Shown here one piece after another: positions 1 to 9,460 of a DNA stretch of 64,000 bases. This DNA is from a virus: positions 1-64,000 of IMG/VR virus record IMGVR_UViG_3300045125_000034. One strand, 5' to 3'. A program made the translations under genes and the position numbers. Every line of letters starts with the position of its first letter. Positions within the stretch are counted from its first letter, which is position 1. A model generated the notes under the pieces. It was not told where the DNA came from, made no database searches, and saw nothing but the letters and a program-made list of their open reading frames with translations.

Positions 1-1
1 A

Positions 2-845
2 ACGTACTTCGTTCAGTATCAGTTGCAGGTGTTTAACCGTTTTCGCATTTATCGTGAAACGCTTTCGCGTTTTTCGTGCGCCACTTCACTTATAAATCAC
101 GGCTATGCCTCAATATCAGAGGCATCTAATTCTTTGGGAACATTCTTGTACGGTTCAACTATAACTGGAACCCGGGTACTATGCTCCGTGCATCAGCATT
201 AAACCCGTTGGTATTAGCGTTGGTTGGGTATCAGGTAGTACCTAATATTGTTAAGACCGCATTCATATCACCAATCTTCAACTCTATGATTGGAGACTTG
301 AGTCTAGACAATACAGATTTCTACTTCATTCCACCAGAAATCTATAAACTCGACGGATACAAATAAGTGGGAAGCAACTTGAACCAATCGACAAGACATT
401 TACCAAAAAATTCTGTTATGGTTGACTTCAGCGAAGATTCTTCAGGCTTCGTCCACTTTGGTGAGTTTTAAATGCTTGGTTCTACGGGAAGGCGGTTTCT
501 AACATATGGAGGAATTGTTTCCAAAGCGAACAGGATCAAAATCATAAGACCGCCCACAGGAGCAAGATTGGGTCAGTAGAATTGACGGTAATATTATTGA
601 CAGCCGTCAAGGAAGCGTCCCAACAGTATATGTAACAGCCAACTATCCAGAAGGTAAATTGAGTTCTAATGGTGATTTGTCACTATTTGGACAATTCAGG
701 GGTGGTTGCATCTACTGCTTAAGAATCCTAACTCATACACCAAGAATGATATCATCTATGCAGTCAAGGATGATCGTTTTGGTCTACAACAAGAAGTGGG
801 CGATGTAGGAGAAGAAGTACAAGCCTATAAATCGGTAGTTGATAT
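2..845 (+). CDS. 5'-truncated protein of unknown function, frameshifted
   Basis: Open sense runs through several frames from the window edge: a first piece to about 175, a second at 181-366 (ending KLDGYK), then further pieces around 575-700 and 705-845. I recognise no family. The composition (many N, S, Y, G and short beta-like runs such as GNIIDSRQGSVPTVYV) resembles phage structural proteins, but that is only an impression. It could be two genes, one ending near 366. A strong terminator follows directly, so this is the end of a transcription unit that starts outside the window. Confidence 0.4.
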
Positions 846-848
846 AAG

Positions 849-877
849 GCACCCCGCAGAAATGCGGGGTGTTTTGG
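849..877 (+). terminator. Rho-independent terminator
   Basis: Perfect inverted repeat CACCCCGC / GCGGGGTG with a short loop, followed by TTTT. It closes the plus-strand unit and also lies just beyond the 3' end of the convergent minus-strand gene. Confidence 0.75.
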
Positions 878-969
878 GGTCGTAGGTTCTTTTCAACCAC
901 GAGGTCGAAGAAGGAGACAGCACAGAAAACTTATCGCTACAGCGGCAACAACTATGAAGACAGGTAGGC

Positions 970-1374
970 TCATGGAATCTCGTACTTGGCTTGCTCTGTT
1001 GCGATAGCCGAGAACAGGTTGTCCACCGGCAAGCGAACCTTGAACCTTGTAGGCGTGGACATCTGCCCTAGCGAAGTAGGAAGAATGTGCAATAGCCGTG
1101 GGATTGGAACTGTGGACAGCAAGCTTGGTGTCCCAATTGATCTCTCCGTCCTCAATCATCTGCCGCAGAACCCGAACGAACGGGATGTGGTCATTGAACC
1201 TGTGCTTGGGCTCAACCCAAGTCGTGGTCAATGCAGATAAAGTCGTACTTCTTCATTTTAGCCAAGTCCACCGCGTCCTGCCATGTATACGCGGAATCTA
1301 TGGTGTGCTCCTTGTTGTTCGCCTGGAGACAACTGATGCCTCATGTGATCGTCATCTAGGACTAGGATGTTCAT
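970..1374 (-). CDS. cREC (cyclic-phosphate processing receiver)-like protein, frameshifted
   Basis: Minus-strand product assembled over two or three frames, about 130 aa. It starts MNILVLDDD, has YDFICIDHDLG in the middle and VHSSNP later. The pattern LDDD ... hDLG ... vHSxNP is that of the cREC family, stand-alone receiver-like domains common in phages and near nucleic-acid processing genes. The DDD and D-H-D acidic residues sit where receiver domains bind metal. The start ATG at 1374 lies right behind a consensus promoter. Function in the phage is unknown. Confidence 0.6.
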
Positions 1375-1380
1375 ACCCCA

Positions 1381-1408
1381 ATTATAGTCAGGAAACTACC
1401 CCTGTCAA
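1381..1408 (-). promoter_or_regulatory. sigma70-like promoter
   Basis: On the minus strand TTGACA, 16 bp, TATAAT: both hexamers are perfect. It ends 6 nt before the start codon of the cREC gene. Confidence 0.8.
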
Positions 1409-1454
1409 GCCCCACTTTTGCTAAAATACTAATGTTCTTACGGAGGAGTGTCGT

Positions 1455-1537
1455 GTGAGCAAACTTCCAAAAAGGCGTTGGTTTGTGCTTGCTCGTTTCT
1501 TGTGGGTATTATCATAGCCCGAGCGATTGGCTTCTGA
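1455..1537 (+). CDS. Small membrane peptide
   Basis: GTG start behind CGGAGGAG. The product begins VSKLPKRRWFVLARF and, if one T is restored, continues as a hydrophobic run ending IIIARAIGF, about 27 aa: a basic head and one membrane helix. Unknown function. Confidence 0.4.
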
Positions 1538-1538
1538 C

Positions 1539-1566
1539 TTGACCTACTGCATAATGGTGGTATAAT
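1539..1566 (+). promoter_or_regulatory. sigma70-like promoter
   Basis: TTGACC, 16 bp, TATAAT, followed 8 nt later by the GTG start of the next small gene. Confidence 0.7.
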
Positions 1567-1573
1567 ACCCGGC

Positions 1574-1709
1574 GTGAGCAAAACCCAGATAAAGCCCGAG
1601 GACTACGAGAGCCTCGCACATTATCGTGCATGACCACATTTTAGTGGCGGGCGATGAGAAGATCACCATCTTCCTGATGAACCTCATGGAGTCATACAGG
1701 AAAGGGTGA
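1574..1709 (+). CDS. Small protein of unknown function
   Basis: GTG start close to a consensus promoter. MSKTQIKPEDYESLAH continues after one frameshift as IIVHDHILVAGDEKITIF and ends in SYRKG, about 44 aa. No family recognised. It converges on the minus-strand gene that ends at 1722. Confidence 0.4.
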
Positions 1710-1721
1710 GGATTTGGATCG

Positions 1722-2121
1722 TTACTTGTGGACTGAAGAAGAGAATCTTCTCTGCCAATCAAGCCCGACGAGAAGAAAGCATCGTAATCCTCTCTTGGCA
1801 GCAGGTGATGCCATGAGCGCCTTTGACTCAGCGATAGCCTTGAGTTTGTAGGAGAGGATAGGAAGAGATTTACCCTCTTGCGGTAGGAACAGATCAAGTA
1901 CTCCCTGTGCGTTGTGGGGAATCTGACTCGCCATCACTCTGCACATCCTCCATCGTTGACTTGGTGAATGCCGAGAGGCGAACCTACCGCGTAACCTTGA
2001 CATGCATTTCGGGGTCTTGAGGATTGCTACTGAAATCCAAGTAGCCGAGGGCTTCGGTAGGAACCTTGGGTAAACCTTGCCGTTGCCGAGACTGTTCTTA
2101 GAGTTAGCGGTAACTGTTCAT
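1722..2121 (-). CDS. Protein of unknown function, frameshifted
   Basis: Minus-strand ATG at 2121 behind a strong AGGAGG, itself behind a TATAAATA box. Pieces in two or three frames (PTEALGYLDFSSNPQDPE, SAFTKSTMEDVQSD, LDLFLPQEGKSLPILSYKLK) give about 130 aa. No domain recognised. Divergent from the zincin-like gene across a shared late-promoter palindrome. Confidence 0.45.
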
Positions 2122-2135
2122 TGTTATCCTCCTGT

Positions 2136-2148
2136 CTATTTATAAATA
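2136..2148. promoter_or_regulatory. Palindromic, possibly bidirectional, T4-type late promoter
   Basis: TATTTATAAATA reads as the T4 late box TATAAATA on both strands. To the left it is followed by AGGAGG and ATG (gene at 2121). To the right the box 2141-2148 is followed after only 5 nt by ATG 2154. Confidence 0.6.
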
Positions 2149-2153
2149 CTCTT

Positions 2154-3591
2154 ATGGAACCGATTCTAGACTTAGACGAGTGGCTGCTCTTTGAGCGGCT
2201 TGGTATGATAGGGCAAATGAAGATGCCGCTATCAAGTCATTTGAGAAGTTCAAGAAGAGTGTTAAAGGGTTATGTTTGACAACAGAAGGTCTTGGATATG
2301 GTCTACCTTGATAAGACAGACACAGTTCTAACGACATCTACAACATTCCAAAGACAGTTGTGGTCTGCATTCAAGACTGCCTTCCGCCATTATACAAGTC
2401 AGAACCTACTTCGGTTTGCCTTGTTGGGTGGCGGCAAGCCGGATGACACCGTGCTAACCTTTCAAGCAGACAAGATGGGTTCGGTGAAGTCCTGGGTTTG
2501 AAGTATACCCAGTTTCGTAAACCACCCAAGAGATCAGAAGTTGAATGTCAAGTTGACGAGTGCGAGCACCGTTTAAATATCGGCGGTCAGTACAACCTGT
2601 TCCATATGGCTACCTCGCTTGACCATCATAAACCAAACCGAAATCTGCAACATGCTTCAGGAGTGTTATAGGACCTACGCTCCCAAAGGTCAAAGAGTGG
2701 ACAACAAGGCTTCCCGCATCTACAACAAGTGGCTAGACGAACTGATGTCGCAGATTGAGTCCAAGCGTAGCATTTACATTCACGAATATACACACCATCT
2801 TGACCAAATGCGTTACAAAGGTAGCAGCTGGGACAGAGACCTAAAGGTATTGAGAGGCATATCTGCGTTTGCTGCCGCCCAGAATGCCGAACTAACAGCA
2901 AGTCAGACTGCAAAGCCATGCGGAGGTACTTCACCGACGATGCCGAGTTGAATGCATACTATCAAGAGACTATGGGCAATCTTCAAGACGCGGTGCAGAA
3001 GTGGTTGATTGCAGCGACTAACACAAGAGCCTTGACGATCTTGGTTGACGGTAAGACAATGACTCCTCACGATGCGCCGATCACAATGGATGAGTTTGAC
3101 AAGAAGTCCGTGAAGGAGCGTTGCCGACTGATATCAAGAGTGGAGTGCTTGCCGATTTCAACAGAATACTTCGTACTGTAACCCACGGCATGGATAGCAT
3201 AGTTTTAGAATCACGGGCGATCTCAAGGTGGTCTACGATGCCAACTTCGGAAGCGTGTCTGACATCTACATGAAGTTGGTCACCAAGACTCTGTTTGCAT
3301 ATGCCAGCTCATCGTGGATCATGGCTGTATTTCAGCAACTTCCCGACTCAAGCGTAAATTCATGAACCGCCTTTACTCAACGAGTCAAGATATCAAGGAT
3401 ATAGTCAAGGACTTCTGAGACCGACATGGCAAACGGAAAGTCCCCAAGCATTCAGGGGAGTTCAACACCGCAATTGAAAAAATGCGTAGTAGCAAAACGC
3501 CCGGGTGTTCATGGATTCCTTTATTCAGGGTTTATTCATGAAATACAGCAAGCACTTTGACCCAAAGTACTATCGCATAAAAGACGCTTGA
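2154..3591 (+). CDS. Zincin-like metallopeptidase-like protein, frameshifted
   Basis: About 475 aa pieced from all three frames, starting MEPILDLDEWLLFERL and ending KYYRIKDA. The segment RSIYIHEYTHHLDQMRY (codons at about 2769-2815) holds an HExxH zinc-binding motif (HEYTH, 2781-2795) in a hydrophobic setting typical of zincin metallopeptidases. I cannot place a third zinc ligand. It is preceded by a late promoter box 5 nt from the ATG, so late expression is expected. The function could be virion maturation or host attack; that is inference. At least five indels break the frame. Confidence 0.5.
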
Positions 3592-3615
3592 CTTACTTGG
3601 CGGGTGTGGTATACT
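3588..3615 (+). promoter_or_regulatory. sigma70-like promoter
   Basis: TTGACT, 16 bp, TATACT. The -35 overlaps the stop of the preceding gene; ATG 3623 follows 7 nt after the -10. Confidence 0.7.
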
Positions 3616-3622
3616 TTACGAA

Positions 3623-4209
3623 ATGGTATCCGAGATACCGCTATTACCTGATGGCTGCCAAGACATGGAATCTCTGTGTCTGTGGACTATTGCTAAAGCA
3701 ACTAAGCTGAAACCGCGTATCATAAACGAACTGCGTAGGCACAAGTGGTGGGTACTTCAAGATTTTTCCAAGGGCAGGATACCCCTGTGGTCCTATGCTC
3801 TGTTTTTGGAGTTGGTTTGGACACCCCCACAGTACTTCGTAACACAACCGCTGTAGTCTGTTGGTCACCCAAGCCTTATGGGTGGTCTCTGTGGAACGCA
3901 TCATGCGTAAGATAGGAAGAAGGATTATCCACGAATCGGAGATGTTGTCTCTGTAATTTCGGGAGGGCAAGCTGGTTTGAAGTCAAGCGGGCTGTTCCTA
4001 TATCTCTGCGGCAGAGAGTCGCGTATGTTGTGGAATTCAATGACCAATCAAGGGTGGACTCTTATTGCACAGGGCGAATGTAGAACGGGGATGGAGGTTC
4101 CACAGTAGATCGTTGGGTTCTCCACAATGGCGGGGATCAATGGATTGACTTCAGCAATAATCGTCGAGGATCCGTTCTACCGTCTGCATTCAAACATCCA
4201 ATGTCAAGA
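3623..4209 (+). CDS. Protein of unknown function, frameshifted
   Basis: The first frame gives 77 aa with W-rich segments (RRHKWWVLQDF, GRIPLWSYALF). Sense then continues in other frames with DYPRIGDVVSVISGGQ and VAYVVEFNDQS. No family recognised. The clear promoter and start support a real gene; the end is uncertain. Confidence 0.35.
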
Positions 4210-4557
4210 GGATGGATCTGTTGAATTCAGGCATATTGTTTGACGAGTCGGTAGGTCTGAACACAGTTATTGTTCCAGGTCGAACGAGCAAGACAGGCTT
4301 GGGCAGAGTTAATAGACCAAGGTTTTATGAGGTTGGCAATAATGGCTAGAATCAATGAATCAAATGGACGATTTGAAGCCCGCGATAGTGGTGCTGTGTT
4401 TGAGATTGAACACGATCAGGAAAGCAACTACCTGTGCTTGTGGGGGCAGAACTATGTGTATCTTGACAAAGCCCAAGCAGGCAGGCTGTATGATTGGCTG
4501 AAGAAGAACCCTCGACGCATGAACACTTACAAGAAGGTCCGTGATCGGAATAGATAA
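4210..4557 (+). CDS. Protein of unknown function
   Basis: The best-supported part is about 95 aa ending RMNTYKKVRDRNR, with RARQAWAELIDQGFMRL and YLCLWGQNYVYLDKAQAGRLYDWL. The upstream frame LLNSGILFDESVGLNTVIVP probably belongs to it after one indel, or to the previous gene. No known domain seen. Confidence 0.4.
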
Positions 4558-4572
4558 AGACAAGGAGTAACA

Positions 4573-4971
4573 CATGGCAAAGAAAGAAAAACACACGCAA
4601 GAAGACCAAGTTGAGCAAGACTACCAAGAACTACATCAGAGGCAAGTTCAACAAGGGAACTCCATATGAAGTGGAGTTTATGTACATCAAGCCCAATCTA
4701 GTTCAGGGTGGTCTGGTGGTTTTGGCGAATGACTTGTAGGTCTGCTCCAAGAAGGTCCAGAGCCTGATTTGGAAGTGATGCTCAAGGTGCACGGTAAAGA
4801 ATCCTGCGATACTGAAACCAGCCAAGCACACCGCTTGTGGTGGAAGGTGTGGGTACTACAACCGTGGAAGAGATGACCAATCGCATCTCTCAAATCTTAG
4901 CGACCATCGCCAATGGGATGCAGACAGGCGACGATGATGCGGTTCTGTATCTGCAAAAGTCAATGAAGTAA
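4573..4971 (+). CDS. Protein of unknown function, frameshifted
   Basis: ATG behind AAGGAGTAAC. Pieces: KTTKNYIRGKFNKGTPYEVE, YIKPNLVQGGLVVLANDL, LLQEGPEPDLEVMLKVHGKE, then VEEMTNRISQILATIANGMQ and DDDAVLYLQKSMK to the TAA at 4969-4971. About 130 aa, with a basic N-terminus and an acidic amphipathic C-terminus. No family recognised. Confidence 0.45.
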
Positions 4972-5054
4972 GGGTTCCAGAACTCTTCCAAGTTGGTTGA
5001 AGGACTGAACGCAGCAGAGGCTCAAAACTAGTATGTGAATGCGAGGAGACCAAT

Positions 5055-5310
5055 ATGACACCAACAGAATGCCCGAGTCCCTTTATGTTACTGATACTTT
5101 TGAAGCGTACGCACGCGAAAATGTTGTAGGAGAACCGATGGATGATCGCTATTGAGATCGCCCTAAGAACGATAAGTGCGATCCGAAACAGCCGTAATGT
5201 TTTTCGGAATACAAAATCGCTCAAACTAACCATATGGCTAATGAATGCCTCTCGTTGGGTTTCTGAAAGGAGACACAAAAATTGGGTTGAAGAAACAAAA
5301 AGACAATTAA
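5055..5310 (+). CDS. Small protein of unknown function, frameshifted
   Basis: Pieces TPTEMPESLYVTDTFEAYAR, DRPKNDKCDPKQP and CFSEYKIAQTNHMANECLSL ending KKQKDN give about 84 aa. Several Cys residues are present but no convincing zinc pattern. Unknown. Confidence 0.35.
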
Positions 5311-5336
5311 ACACCAAAAGAGAATGAAGAGACAAA

Positions 5337-5474
5337 ATGCAGCTCCCTGAAATACCACAAGACGATGCATTTCAAGGCACAGGTATGTGCGAAAGGCGTT
5401 GGCAGAAACTTATGGATGATGCCGAGTTGGAGTTGACCCCGGCGAAATGCGAGCGGGTTGGCATTAATTACTAA
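5337..5474 (+). CDS. Small intact protein of unknown function
   Basis: An uninterrupted 45-codon frame from ATG to TAA: starts MQLPEIPQDDAFQGTG and ends CERVGINY. Acidic and probably soluble. Too short to classify. Confidence 0.4.
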   Translation: MQLPEIPQDDAFQGTGMCERRWQKLMDDAELELTPAKCERVGINY

Positions 5475-5544
5475 CGCATTTGACGGGCACCTTGTTCATC
5501 GCACTTGGGAAGAAGCGAAGCATTGTGACTGCATCCCAAAGTGA

Positions 5545-5844
5545 ATGGATGACGAAGGTATGGGGCAGCAAATGCCCCACGACTACGAACCGACCTGCTG
5601 CTTATGCAGGGCGTGGGTTATCTTTGAAACTACAGGTATGGTTCCCAATGAGGAACAGGTGGTTCGGTACATACACCAAACCTGTGGCTGTGACTTCTTC
5701 CACTCTCCCATCCTCAAAGAGATGAGAGACTATTGGTCACGGGCAGCCAGCGGTCAAGAACTCGTAACGACAGGACTTCCACCGCTTACACAATCGGCGG
5801 GGATGATCTCGTCGGACTTCTTACTCCACGACTTGATCCGCTGA
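5545..5844 (+). CDS. Small Cys-rich, possibly zinc-binding protein
   Basis: A 100-codon open frame from MDDEGMGQQMPHDYEP. CCLC followed 31 residues later by CGC could bind zinc. The N-terminus may lie further upstream in another frame (FDGHLVHRTWEEAKHCDC). The last 40 residues are less convincing: the minus strand there can also be read as sense. Confidence 0.35.
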   Translation: MDDEGMGQQMPHDYEPTCCLCRAWVIFETTGMVPNEEQVVRYIHQTCGCDFFHSPILKEMRDYWSRAASGQELVTTGLPPLTQSAGMISSDFLLHDLIR

Positions 5845-5951
5845 TATTCGGGACCGCGTGGGGCATGCTAAGGCTTCTTCGCCTTCTTCTTCATTCCATC
5901 AGTATAGCCGTATGCCACAGAAAGTCAATAGCATTTTTTGAATTTTCCTCT

Positions 5952-5979
5952 TGACGCGGCTAAACCAAGTGGTATGTCG
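5952..5979 (+). promoter_or_regulatory. Weak sigma70-like promoter
   Basis: TTGACG, 16 bp, TATGTC: good -35, poor -10, but with the same spacing as the other promoters here and 5 nt before ATG 5985. Confidence 0.35.
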
Positions 5980-5984
5980 CAGGT

Positions 5985-6144
5985 ATGCAGTTTGCCTACA
6001 CGATCTATTATCAAGCACCCACACAAGTTGGTGTACAAGATCGTTTCAGAGCAACTACAAGAACCTCTTCTACTTTTTGGTACCGACAAGACCATTCCTG
6101 ATGAATGGACCCGTGCCGAGCTAGAAAGATATGGGATGTCCTGA
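5985..6144 (+). CDS. Small protein of unknown function, frameshifted
   Basis: Starts MQFAYTIYYQAPTQ; after one shift ends DEWTRAELERYGMS. About 52 aa. The start is supported by the promoter just upstream. No family recognised. Confidence 0.35.
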
Positions 6145-6201
6145 TTGCCCGGCTATACTTTATGACGGGGCAGAAACCCATTCAAATGACTACGCTAACA
6201 T

Positions 6202-6229
6202 TTGACAAACTCAAGTCGCGTGGTATACT
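6202..6229 (+). promoter_or_regulatory. sigma70-like promoter
   Basis: TTGACA, 16 bp, TATACT; ATG 6244 lies 14 nt after the -10. Confidence 0.7.
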
Positions 6230-6243
6230 TGAACAAATGGACC

Positions 6244-6463
6244 ATGACAATCAAACGAGACATTGTTGACAGCCCATTTGGTCGTGGTGACAGACATACG
6301 CGGGCTGCGGAGGTAGTGAATCCTGGGTCACCGTCAGCTGATGCAGAGCGTATGAGGCATCTACTACAGCAACGAATACAAAGACGATGAGACCCACTTT
6401 CGCAAGATGGGTCACCGTCTGAACGAAGGACTTTCCGGAGGCAAACTACCTAACTACTACTGA
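6244..6463 (+). CDS. Small protein of unknown function, frameshifted
   Basis: MTIKRDIVDSPFGRGD ... ADAERMRHL in the first frame. One indel near 6365 moves the reading to YYSNEYKDDETHFRKMGHRL and ends at SGGKLPNYY. About 72 aa. Unknown function. Well placed behind a promoter. Confidence 0.45.
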
Positions 6464-6470
6464 GGACACC

Positions 6471-6598
6471 ATGATTTACTTTGAGAGCAACGACAACCAC
6501 CGAACACTGTTGGACCATGCGAAATGAATGAGTTCTTGCGGGAGATGGAACCCGCTTGATTTCTCTGACAGCGAGTTGGAGATGTGGGTTGAGTACTG
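6471..6598 (+). CDS. Small acidic protein of unknown function
   Basis: MIYFESNDNHRTLLDHA, then after shifts NEFLREMEP and DFSDSELEMWVEY. About 42 aa, acidic. Only 7 nt after the previous gene, so probably one operon. A possible further 30-aa frame (LNILEVVWDGRLTQLSSDP) starts at 6602. Confidence 0.35.
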
Positions 6599-6693
6599 AA
6601 GTTGAACATTCTTGAGGTTGTGTGGGACGGAAGGCTCACCCAACTATCGTCTGACCCCATACGGTAGAATCATTCCGTCATGGGGAAGTGACC

Positions 6694-7112
6694 ATGACAC
6701 AGGACGATGTGTACGAAGGCTGGAAGAAGCGTTTCCCTCTGTGTTTCAAGAAGGAGGCGCTGTTGCATGGTCTACGGTCTACGCTTTGAGTCCGGGATGG
6801 AGACGAGAATCGTTGAGAAGGCGATTGACGAAGATTGAAGCCCATCTTGCAGCAGTGCCGCAAGATGACGAGCAGACCTTTCAGATAGACCAAATGAAGG
6901 AGAAGTTCGGCGTTCTGCGTTGGTACGCTACAGCCTACGACGATGTGATCCCAAGTTTTATTGTTGAAGCCGAGAATGAGTCGGAGAAGACTTGCATCAT
7001 GTGTGGTAACGCAGGGTCTATGCACAAGAAGGGCAGCGGCGGTCTTTGGCTACTCACGCTATGCCCCGAGTGTGCAAAGAAGCATGAATATGTGAAGGAG
7101 AACAGAAAATGA
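6694..7112 (+). CDS. Phage zinc-ribbon protein with KEKFGxLR motif
   Basis: About 138 aa. Starts MTQDDVYEGWKKRFP, shifts to YGLRFESGMETRIVEKAIDE, then DQMKEKFGVLRWYATAYDD and a C-terminal C-x2-C ... C-x2-C pair (TCIMCGNAG, LCPECAKK). This arrangement, a conserved KEKFGxLRfY strand before a zinc ribbon, recurs in small uncharacterised proteins of many phages. Its stop overlaps the next start (ATGA), so the two are translationally coupled. Role unknown. Confidence 0.65.
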
Positions 7113-7526
7113 GTGACGATCCACTTAGCAGATGTGCAGGAGAGAATGAATATCTGAAGTATCAGTTGGATGCTGCCCGTCGTGAGATTTGCATGATGGC
7201 ATCCGGCAAGGGAGGCGGGAGTTCTGGCGTTTCGCCCGATGCGATTGAATATGACGAAGCCGTGGTTGGTTTTGCTTCGGTGGCGGTGACATTGAACCAC
7301 ATCTATGATGTGAAAGCAGTTGAAGACCGAGAGAGATGTTGCTCGCAGGCTGCTGTGCAGCGAGATTTGGATGCAGCGTCGTTATGCTCGTAACGATATG
7401 ACCTTGCACTCCCGAAGAAATAGCCGAGGGAATACGGGTGGGATTGCTTCGGTGAGGAGTGGAGAGCAGGCTCAGGCGGCTATGGATCGGTTGGCAGAGA
7501 TTGACCGCATCATTGGGTTGGAATAG
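7109..7526 (+). CDS. Protein of unknown function, frameshifted
   Basis: Starts MSDDPLSRCAGENEYLKYQL with a helical segment (DAARREICMMA) and a GGGSSG linker. After shifts it reads ERDVARRLLCSEIWMQRRYA and ends DRLAEIDRIIGLE. About 135 aa, mainly helical. No domain recognised. Confidence 0.45.
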
Positions 7527-7539
7527 CTAAAACGGACCT

Positions 7540-7567
7540 ATGACTTCCCTAAAGTATCGGTTATACT
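7540..7567 (+). promoter_or_regulatory. sigma70-like promoter
   Basis: ATGACT, 16 bp, TATACT, 5 nt before the GTG of the next gene. The -35 deviates at one base. Confidence 0.5.
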
Positions 7568-7572
7568 TGGGT

Positions 7573-7769
7573 GTGGCAACGAGAAAAAAGACCAAGAAGA
7601 CCCCAAGCAAGACCCCCGATATCGTGCAGGAGTTGCGTGAAGCGCGCTGCATGGTGGAGTGGCAAGCAGGGCCGTTGAATGGTTGCTTGACCGAGCCGCG
7701 AAGGAGATTGAAAGCCTTCGTGAAGAAGTCAAGGGACTTGAAGTGCCGCGAGGAAGTTTAGGCCCGTAA
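7573..7769 (+). CDS. Small helical protein
   Basis: GTG start. Lys-rich head (ATRKKTKKTPSKTP), then DIVQELREARCMVEW and, after one shift, RAVEWLLDRAAKEIESLREE ending in GLEVPRGSLGP. The heptad-like LLDRAAKEIESLREEV suggests a short coiled coil. Proteins of this shape are common in phage early regions and are unassigned. Confidence 0.5.
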
Positions 7770-7790
7770 AGCTGGCGAGGAGAAGACTAA

Positions 7791-8227
7791 ATGGAAAACG
7801 CCGCAAAGACACGGGTCGAAACCCTGACCGAGGAACATGAGTCGTACCATGAGGCTAACGAGGACTTGCTTTTTGAGAACACCTCCTTCGATTTGACTGT
7901 TGAAGACGCGGTTGGTCTTCGTGATGAATTGACTGAGCGTATTCATATGTGTGATGTGCGTTCTGAAAGATTCTTGAACTCACCGCCGAAGCGACGAAGC
8001 AGTAGCGGAGATCAATCGGCTCCAAGCAGTAGTTGAGTCATACAGCACGGTGGAGCAGGTGATTTTGGGGATGGCGAGGGGCGAGCGAGATGAGTTGAGG
8101 CGGGAAATTTGCGGCGCGAATCTGAGCGTGGCGTAAAGACTCGGAGGAAGCCGCCGAAGAGCGACTATGGGATTGTTACAAAAAGGGGGCTTGGCAACCC
8201 CAAACCGTCGCTATACTGAAGGGGTAA
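7791..8227 (+). CDS. Coiled-coil protein of unknown function, frameshifted
   Basis: Starts MENAAKTRVETLTEEHESYH and is helical throughout: VEDAVGLRDELTERIHMCDV, then in other frames EINRLQAVVESYSTVEQVIL and KDSEEAAEERLWDCYKKGAW. About 140 aa. The promoter of the next gene lies within its 3' end. Confidence 0.45.
8191..8217 (+). promoter_or_regulatory. Probable sigma70-like promoter
   Basis: TTGGCA, 15 bp, TATACT. Spacing is one shorter than usual here and could be a sequencing deletion. Confidence 0.45.
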
Positions 8228-8245
8228 GAAAGGACAAGAAGCCAA

Positions 8246-8518
8246 TGACCCAAACCAAGAACCTGAACGAATACGAGTTCCTGACCTTCAAGACCGACCG
8301 CCGCACGAAAGGGCGAGAAGTTGGTGAGCCGCTACACGATGGAGTTTCCGACTCCCGAGCACAGACCTACTTTGAGGGTCTGCCCAACAAGCCTCAGCAC
8401 CGCAGAAGTACCACACTAGGTGGGTGGCTCGCAAGAACCTGATGAGTGGCGAGACCTTCTACGGGCTTGGGACACCCCGGCTTCTGCTCTCCGAGTTCGA
8501 AACCTATTGGAGCATGTG
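8246..8518 (+). CDS. Small basic protein, frameshifted
   Basis: MTQTKNLNEYEFLTFKTDRR, then REKLVSRYTMEFPTPEHRP, KYHTRWVARKNLMSGETFYG and RLLLSEFETYWSM. About 92 aa, basic and aromatic, no domain recognised. Three indels. Confidence 0.45.
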
Positions 8519-8520
8519 AG

Positions 8521-8829
8521 TGTCCGAAAGGGGATATACTCACAACTATCCACAGAGGAATACGAGATCGTGACCACTTCGCACCCATCGTATCTTCCAA
8601 AGTCCATGATCTTCTCTGTTCCAGAAGACCTGCACCGATGGCACTCACGCTGACTGGTGCGATTCGTCGCCATCAGTGATGATATTGGTATGTGTGGATC
8701 TGTCCATTGATGCGGATAAGCCGGAGAGTGCAGGGATTGGGGTGGAGGCACAAGCGAGTGTTTGAGGCGAATTCCTTGGAGAACTTCGTTGTCCCTACGC
8801 TGGGAGATTTGGGAATGCCTGATTGCTGA
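8521..8829 (+). CDS. Protein of unknown function, frameshifted
   Basis: Starts VSERGYTHNYPQRN. Later pieces: TCTDGTHADWCDSSPS, GLGWRHKRVFEANSLENFVV and GDLGMPDC at the end. About 100 aa; the order of frames is uncertain. Cys and His in CxDGxHxDWC hint at metal binding. Confidence 0.35.
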
Positions 8830-8853
8830 TGATGGTCGGAAGCAGGTGTTGCC

Positions 8854-9156
8854 ATGAGTACACCAAGACTAAAACTCATCGTGTTTCGCAGAAGGCAGGG
8901 TCAGGTTGAAAGCAGCATTTTGTCACCCGCCACACCGCTTGGCATTGGTTGGGCGAACGAGACCTTCTGCTATTGTGCAGCACTAGCACACTTCGGCAAC
9001 CGTCCCGAAACCGAAGTCTTTCCTGTGTCAATTGCGAACGGGGAGATGATCGCATCCAAGTCTATGGAGACCAGCGCACAATGCTATTGAGCATGAAGTC
9101 TACATGGCTGCTCTAGCATTTGACGGGACATTTGACAAGGATCCAACAGGTGATTA
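8854..9156 (+). CDS. Protein of unknown function, frameshifted
   Basis: ATG at 8854. Alternative frames are plausible in the middle (ESSILSPATPLGIGWANET). The end NAIEHEVYMAALAFDGTFDK DPTGD is convincing and overlaps the next start. About 100 aa, unassigned. Confidence 0.35.
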
Positions 9157-9460
9157 AGAGCATTCCAACATCAGACCTCATCCAGCTGGCTGGAGTCCGT
9201 CCTTTGGGACGAACGCGCCCGCTGTCATCTCCCGAGAATAAACACCAGTCTCGTAGTCAGGGACTATTGGGAGTTTGAGCGGGTTGACACTCCCGCAGGA
9301 ATCAGGGTTTGGGTTGAGAACAGGAGCGACATCTCTGTGTTTATTCCAACCATTCACAAGGACTACCCCCACCGAGATCAATACCGCCGTGGAGTACAAC
9401 GAGAAGAAAGCACGGATTCTTTGGGACTTTCTTGTTGGAGAGGGATACGACAGACAATGA
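9150..9460 (+). CDS. Protein of unknown function, frameshifted
   Basis: GTG start overlapping the preceding stop. IKSIPTSDLIQLA, then ESVLWDERARCHLPRINTSL, VVRDYWEFERVDTPAGIRVW, DISVFIPTIHKDYPHRDQY and VEYNEKKARILWDFLVGEGY. About 102 aa, mixed alpha/beta. No family recognised; coherent reading over three frames. Confidence 0.5.

Noticed and set aside
5757-5920. Minus-strand reading with a plausible end (YGYTDGMKKKAKK, RIKSWSKKSDEIIP)
   Set aside because: The plus-strand frame 5545-5844 is longer and uninterrupted; the minus reading needs a frameshift and has no start signal.
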